Positions 60,461-64,000 of a DNA stretch of 64,000 nt are shown here, one piece after another. The notes under the pieces are model-generated. The model was not told the origin of the DNA. It did no database searches and was given only the letters and a program-made list of their open reading frames with translations. The stretch is taken from positions 62,001-126,000 of the forward strand of contig NW_002476192.1 of NCBI RefSeq assembly GCF_000189635.1, given 5' to 3'. This DNA comes from Tetrahymena thermophila SB210 (taxonomy: Eukaryota; Ciliophora; Oligohymenophorea; Hymenostomatida; Tetrahymenidae). Numbering within the stretch: the stretch's first letter is position 1; each line of letters starts with the position of its first letter. Both the position numbers and the translations under genes were made by a program.

Positions 60461-62947
60461 ATGAAACCTTCTCAAAGCTATAAGTCTAAGACATTTAGCA
60501 GTCCTAGCAACATGATTGAAAGCTTTAACAGTTCTATGAAAAGCCCTTAATCTGGTTAAATCTAAACAAAAAGAAAAGAATAAGTAACAGATAGTAGTTA
60601 TGGACATATAAGCTCTATAAGAACATAGCTTAGTCTTGAGAAAAAAAAAGTTCAAGATTTAAACAAAGTTGTGATTGACTACTAAAATCTCAAACAAAAT
60701 TCAGAAACAAAATTAAATGCAAGTCTAGATGACTTGAGGTAATACAAAGATGAGTTTTTAAAAAGCTAAAAAGAAATAAAAAATTACTAATATAAGTTAG
60801 AATACTTGGAGAAAGAAAAAGCTAGACTTGAAAATCAAAATAAACAGCTTAAGGCTTACATTACTAAGCTTGAGCAAGCTCTTAAGACTGCTCAATAAAC
60901 AAGAAGATCATCAAATAGTCCTTTTAATCGTACTTAGAACAGTGTTTCTAATATTAACTAAACATTCAGTCATGAAAATTTTAATTCAAATAACACAAAT
61001 AACAATCCTCCTCAAAATATGAGCTACCAAAATCTGAATGTTTCAAATATTTCTCAATCAAACAATGCCACGAATCCATAATTAAGTGTAAAATATATTC
61101 ATTAATTTAATTTCACTCATTTTTAAAAAAATGTTTGCATATTTTTGTAAAACGATTAAAAGAATAGTTTAAAAATATAAAAAATTTTAGGTTTTAATAT
61201 TCAAGTAGACTATTCGAATTATGATATGATAAATAGTCGTTGATTTAAGCAAATAGTAATTTATATAAATTATATTAATAATTATTTATTAATTATAGCA
61301 ATATATCAAAAAACTTGAGGCAGATGTGAAGAACTATTAATAAGAAATTAAGATTTTAACTAGTGCCTTAGAAATTAATAGCCCAAAAGTTAGTATAAAA
61401 AGAGGATTAGACTAATCAATAGAGCAGTAGCATGAGAAAAGTTTGATAAATTTAACTAAAGAATTAGCAGAATGCAAAGAAATAATTTAATAAAATGAGG
61501 ATGTGGAAAGTGGATTGAGAGAAAAGATTTAAAATCTGAATTAAGAATTAGAAAAGGCAATTATTTAAATTGAAGAATAACGAATTATTAAAGAAAATGA
61601 TAACGAAGAAATATTCAAGCTAGAAAACGACAATAAAAAGCTGTAACAACAAATAAAAGATCTTCAGTAATCTAATCAAGTCCTCTAAAATTAATTAAAT
61701 TAAAGTATAAGCTAAACAACATCTTTATAGCAGCATTAACAATAGTAACAATAGCAATTACTTTAACAACAGCTATTATTAGCAACCGACCGTCTTAATA
61801 CACCAAAGCAATCTTAGGTAGAATAAAAATTGCAATAATCATTTTAGTAGCACTAATCTCTCTCATAGTAATCAAATGATCACAGATAGCACAACACGAG
61901 TAGCTAGCACAACTAAAGCCACTCAAGTTACGATAAGCATGAGGCTTACGATATAATACACAAATAAAAAGAAACTATAAGAGAACTTACTGAAGAAATT
62001 AGCTAAATAAAAGCCCAACTTACAGAATAAAATCTGAATGCTTATTCTGAATCATAAAAGTATCAAAATTGTTTAGTTTTAAATAAATACAAAAATAAAA
62101 TAAATTTTGAACTTAAAAAAATGTTTAATTAAAAAAACAAAATATTTTTTTTTATTTTCTAAAATTCTATTTAAAAATTTTTTGATTAAAATATTAAAAA
62201 ATTAATTATAAAAAAAATTTTAATCATTTGATAAATTTTGATTAATAATTTTAAATAAAATAAAGATGGAATAAATAGGTAGAAGAATTAAAAAATACTA
62301 TCAAAGTAAAAGAGGAAGGATACTAGGACCTAAACTAAAAGATTAACTAATTATATTATGAAATAGATCAGCTAAAGCAAAAAATAGAGAAATCAAAAGA
62401 AAAGAAAAATAAATATAAATAAGAGATAAACATACTCAAGTCTGATTAAAAATAGTTAGAAAGCTTAAACTAGAAATTAAATAATAAATTAAAATAAGTT
62501 ATAGAAGAAAGCTCGAACTTCAAAGATTAAATATTTAATGCTTTGAAACTTAATAGTAAGAATTATTAAGTTCCAAGATCAGTAGATGCTGTTTTAGAAG
62601 AAATATTGTACATTAGATAAGAAAATAAGTAAATGAAATAGGCTCTAGATGAATCTGTTAATAAGTATGCTTAGTAAGTTATGTTAAACAAAGACCTTAA
62701 AATTGAAATTAAGTAAAGGGAGTAGTAAATAGAAAGGTAAGCAGAGTCTAAGACACTAGTTTAATCTACTTTAGCTTAACAAATATATAACCTTCGTTGC
62801 TAAAATACAGATCTTAATGAAATAAATTCAACCATAAGGAGGGAATGTACTATGTTTATGGAATCTTTAAAAGAATAAAAAACTAAAAAGCCAAAAAGAA
62901 GCAAATCTTTAAAGAAATCAAAGAGCACAAAATCTTTGAAAAGTTGA
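60461..62947 (+). CDS. Long coiled-coil protein with basic C-terminal tail
   Basis: Three exons (60461-61087, 61299-62059, 62266-62947) sum to exactly 690 codons. After a Ser-rich, basic leader (SQSYKSKTFSSPSNMIESFN), heptad-rich coiled coil begins at about residue 45 (SIRTQLSLEKKKVQDLNKVV; EYLEKEKARLENQNKQLKAY). An Asn/Ser linker follows, a second coiled coil (LEADVKNYQQEIKILTSALE), a Gln/His/Ser-rich low-complexity stretch with about ten consecutive Gln, and a third coiled coil in the last exon (KINQLYYEIDQLKQKIEKSK). It ends in a Lys/Ser tail (KKPKRSKSLKKSKSTKSLKS). The layout suggests a structural, cytoskeletal or centrosomal protein, but no family is recognised and coiled coils alone do not define one. 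It lies downstream of CFAP97 on the same strand. Confidence 0.82.
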
Positions 62948-63124
62948 AAACATATTAAAATAATTAAATTCTTTAAAAAATAAATCAATATAAATAAATA
63001 TGTAAAACTTGGTAATTTAATAAATTGTAATTAATACATTAAACTTAGGAATTTTTAGTAAAAATATTGCAAGTTTTAATTTTGAAGATTTATTTTTAAG
63101 TGATTTAAAAATGTATTTATTTAT

Positions 63125-63947
63125 TCATTATTGAATTTAAAGCTATTTGTATATCTCTTTTGGAAGGTAAATGTTAAATTCTTTTAGCAGAATCATGAGA
63201 CTTGTTATGGTAGGTGAAAAAAAGTATTAATCTTCTGTTTCCTTGTTGTTCTTATTTTAATTTTTATGAACTTGAATTTACTGAATTTATTCTATAACTT
63301 CCCTCATTCTACATTGATGAAAAGTTAAATAACTGAAACCTAAAACTGGATGTATCTGTTTTTATTCAAATTTTGAATTAGATATTTTTAAATATTAATT
63401 ATTTTTACATCTTGAATGAGTTCAATGTTTTTTTTAGCTCCATTTATTTCTAATTCTCTTTATTTGATTAATTCAGTAGCTTTCAATAAATCAAGAGGTT
63501 TCTAATCTTGATTGAATGAAAAAATATTTTAATAAATGTAAATATTTGTTGAATAAATTTACAATCCATGTCATAAATATGAAAATAAAGAGTGGGAAAT
63601 TTAAATGCAACACTGTAAACTAAAGATCCTTTGAGTAAATACATTTTTTCTTAGTCTTTTTCAATATTAGTAAAAATATAAAATCTTATTTAGAAATAAT
63701 AAATTTAATTTATTACAATCAAAAGTGTGATTAATTTCTAAGTACTCAGAATTTTCGTTTGATCTCTTTTGATTATTTAAAAATTATAAATATTTTATAT
63801 TATTATTTCAAGTCATACAAAGTCATCATCTATTTATTTATAAGATATCTCAAAGCCTTCTAAATTTATTGATTTGCAGAGCTATTAGCAATCTTATCTA
63901 AACTGTTCAAAATTAAATTAGTAATATTTGTCTTGTTTTAAATCCAT
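63125..63947 (-). CDS. ATG10: ATG10-like autophagy E2 (ATG12-conjugating enzyme)
   Basis: Five exons (63947-63819, 63765-63717, 63619-63563, 63506-63409, 63355-63125) give exactly 188 codons; ATG10 proteins have about 170-220 residues. ATG10 is the E2-like enzyme that transfers ATG12 to ATG5. The E2 core shows YLEINHTFDFYSVAFKFPTL followed by YFHIYD, matching the conserved Y..SYQVPVLYF strand region. PLDLLKATELI and then DIHPVLGFSYLTFHQCRMRE follow; ATG10 has HPILG.PFFVLHPC in this place, so Cys126 is the expected thioester cysteine. The residue before Cys is Gln instead of the usual Pro. The helical C-terminus ends LKEFNIYLPKEIYKQLQIQQ. Related ATG3 is larger and has a different active-site context. 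The start is 53 bp from the window end. Confidence 0.85.
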
Positions 63948-64000
63948 TTCTTTTTTATTTTTTAAAAATTTTAATTCTAAAATTAATTATATAAATTTAT

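Noticed and set aside
1-64000. CRISPR arrays, transposons, rRNA, prokaryotic promoters or terminators, polyadenylation signals
   Set aside because: None recognisable. AATAAA- and TATA-like strings are everywhere at this base composition and carry no information.

Overview
The window looks like macronuclear genomic DNA of an oligohymenophorean ciliate, most like Tetrahymena. It is extremely A+T-rich. Every recognisable protein reads through TAA and TAG (as Gln) and stops only at TGA. Introns are mostly about 50-300 nt, GT...AG and very A+T-rich. No bacterial or viral genes, rRNA, convincing tRNA, transposon or CRISPR array was seen. Because TGA is the only stop, a long open frame alone is weak evidence here, so genes were called from family motifs, splice-compatible frames and Gln/Asn/Lys/Ser-rich composition.

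Left part (1-17,300): a GSK3-like kinase (minus); a small unrecognised gene (minus); a macro-domain protein whose 3' half carries a tandem 442-bp exon-intron repeat; an intron-less pseudokinase with a Gln-rich centre (minus); two unrecognised Asn/Gln/Ser-rich proteins (9.5-10.5 kb plus, 11.1-13.6 kb minus); and a CaMKK-like kinase (plus).

Middle (18,300-41,600): METTL17/Rsm22, the mitoribosome assembly factor; a secreted or membrane protein with an incomplete C-terminal RING; Pol I subunit RPA12 (minus); a pyruvate-kinase-like protein that has lost several active-site residues; an Asn/Gln-rich protein; two small unrecognised minus-strand genes; SPOUT1 (C9orf114) methyltransferase with a long acidic N-terminus; and a CEP19 homologue split by an acidic insertion of roughly 600 residues.

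Right part (42,500-64,000): a large unrecognised Gln/Asn-rich protein (minus); a cyclic-nucleotide-type K+ channel with a CCHC zinc knuckle after the binding domain (minus); a dual-specificity-phosphatase-like protein with Ser in place of the catalytic Cys; CFAP97/Hemingway; a coiled-coil protein; and an ATG10-like autophagy E2 (minus).

Genes are monocistronic with no operon logic. Themes that stand out are (1) three pseudoenzymes (kinase, pyruvate kinase, phosphatase); (2) conserved folds interrupted by long low-complexity insertions (pyruvate kinase-like, CEP19, CFAP97); and (3) several cilium/basal-body genes (CEP19, CFAP97, possibly the 31.5-32.5 kb gene). Exon limits were read by eye from GT/AG sites and frame continuity, so internal junctions are approximate unless a summed exon length is stated.
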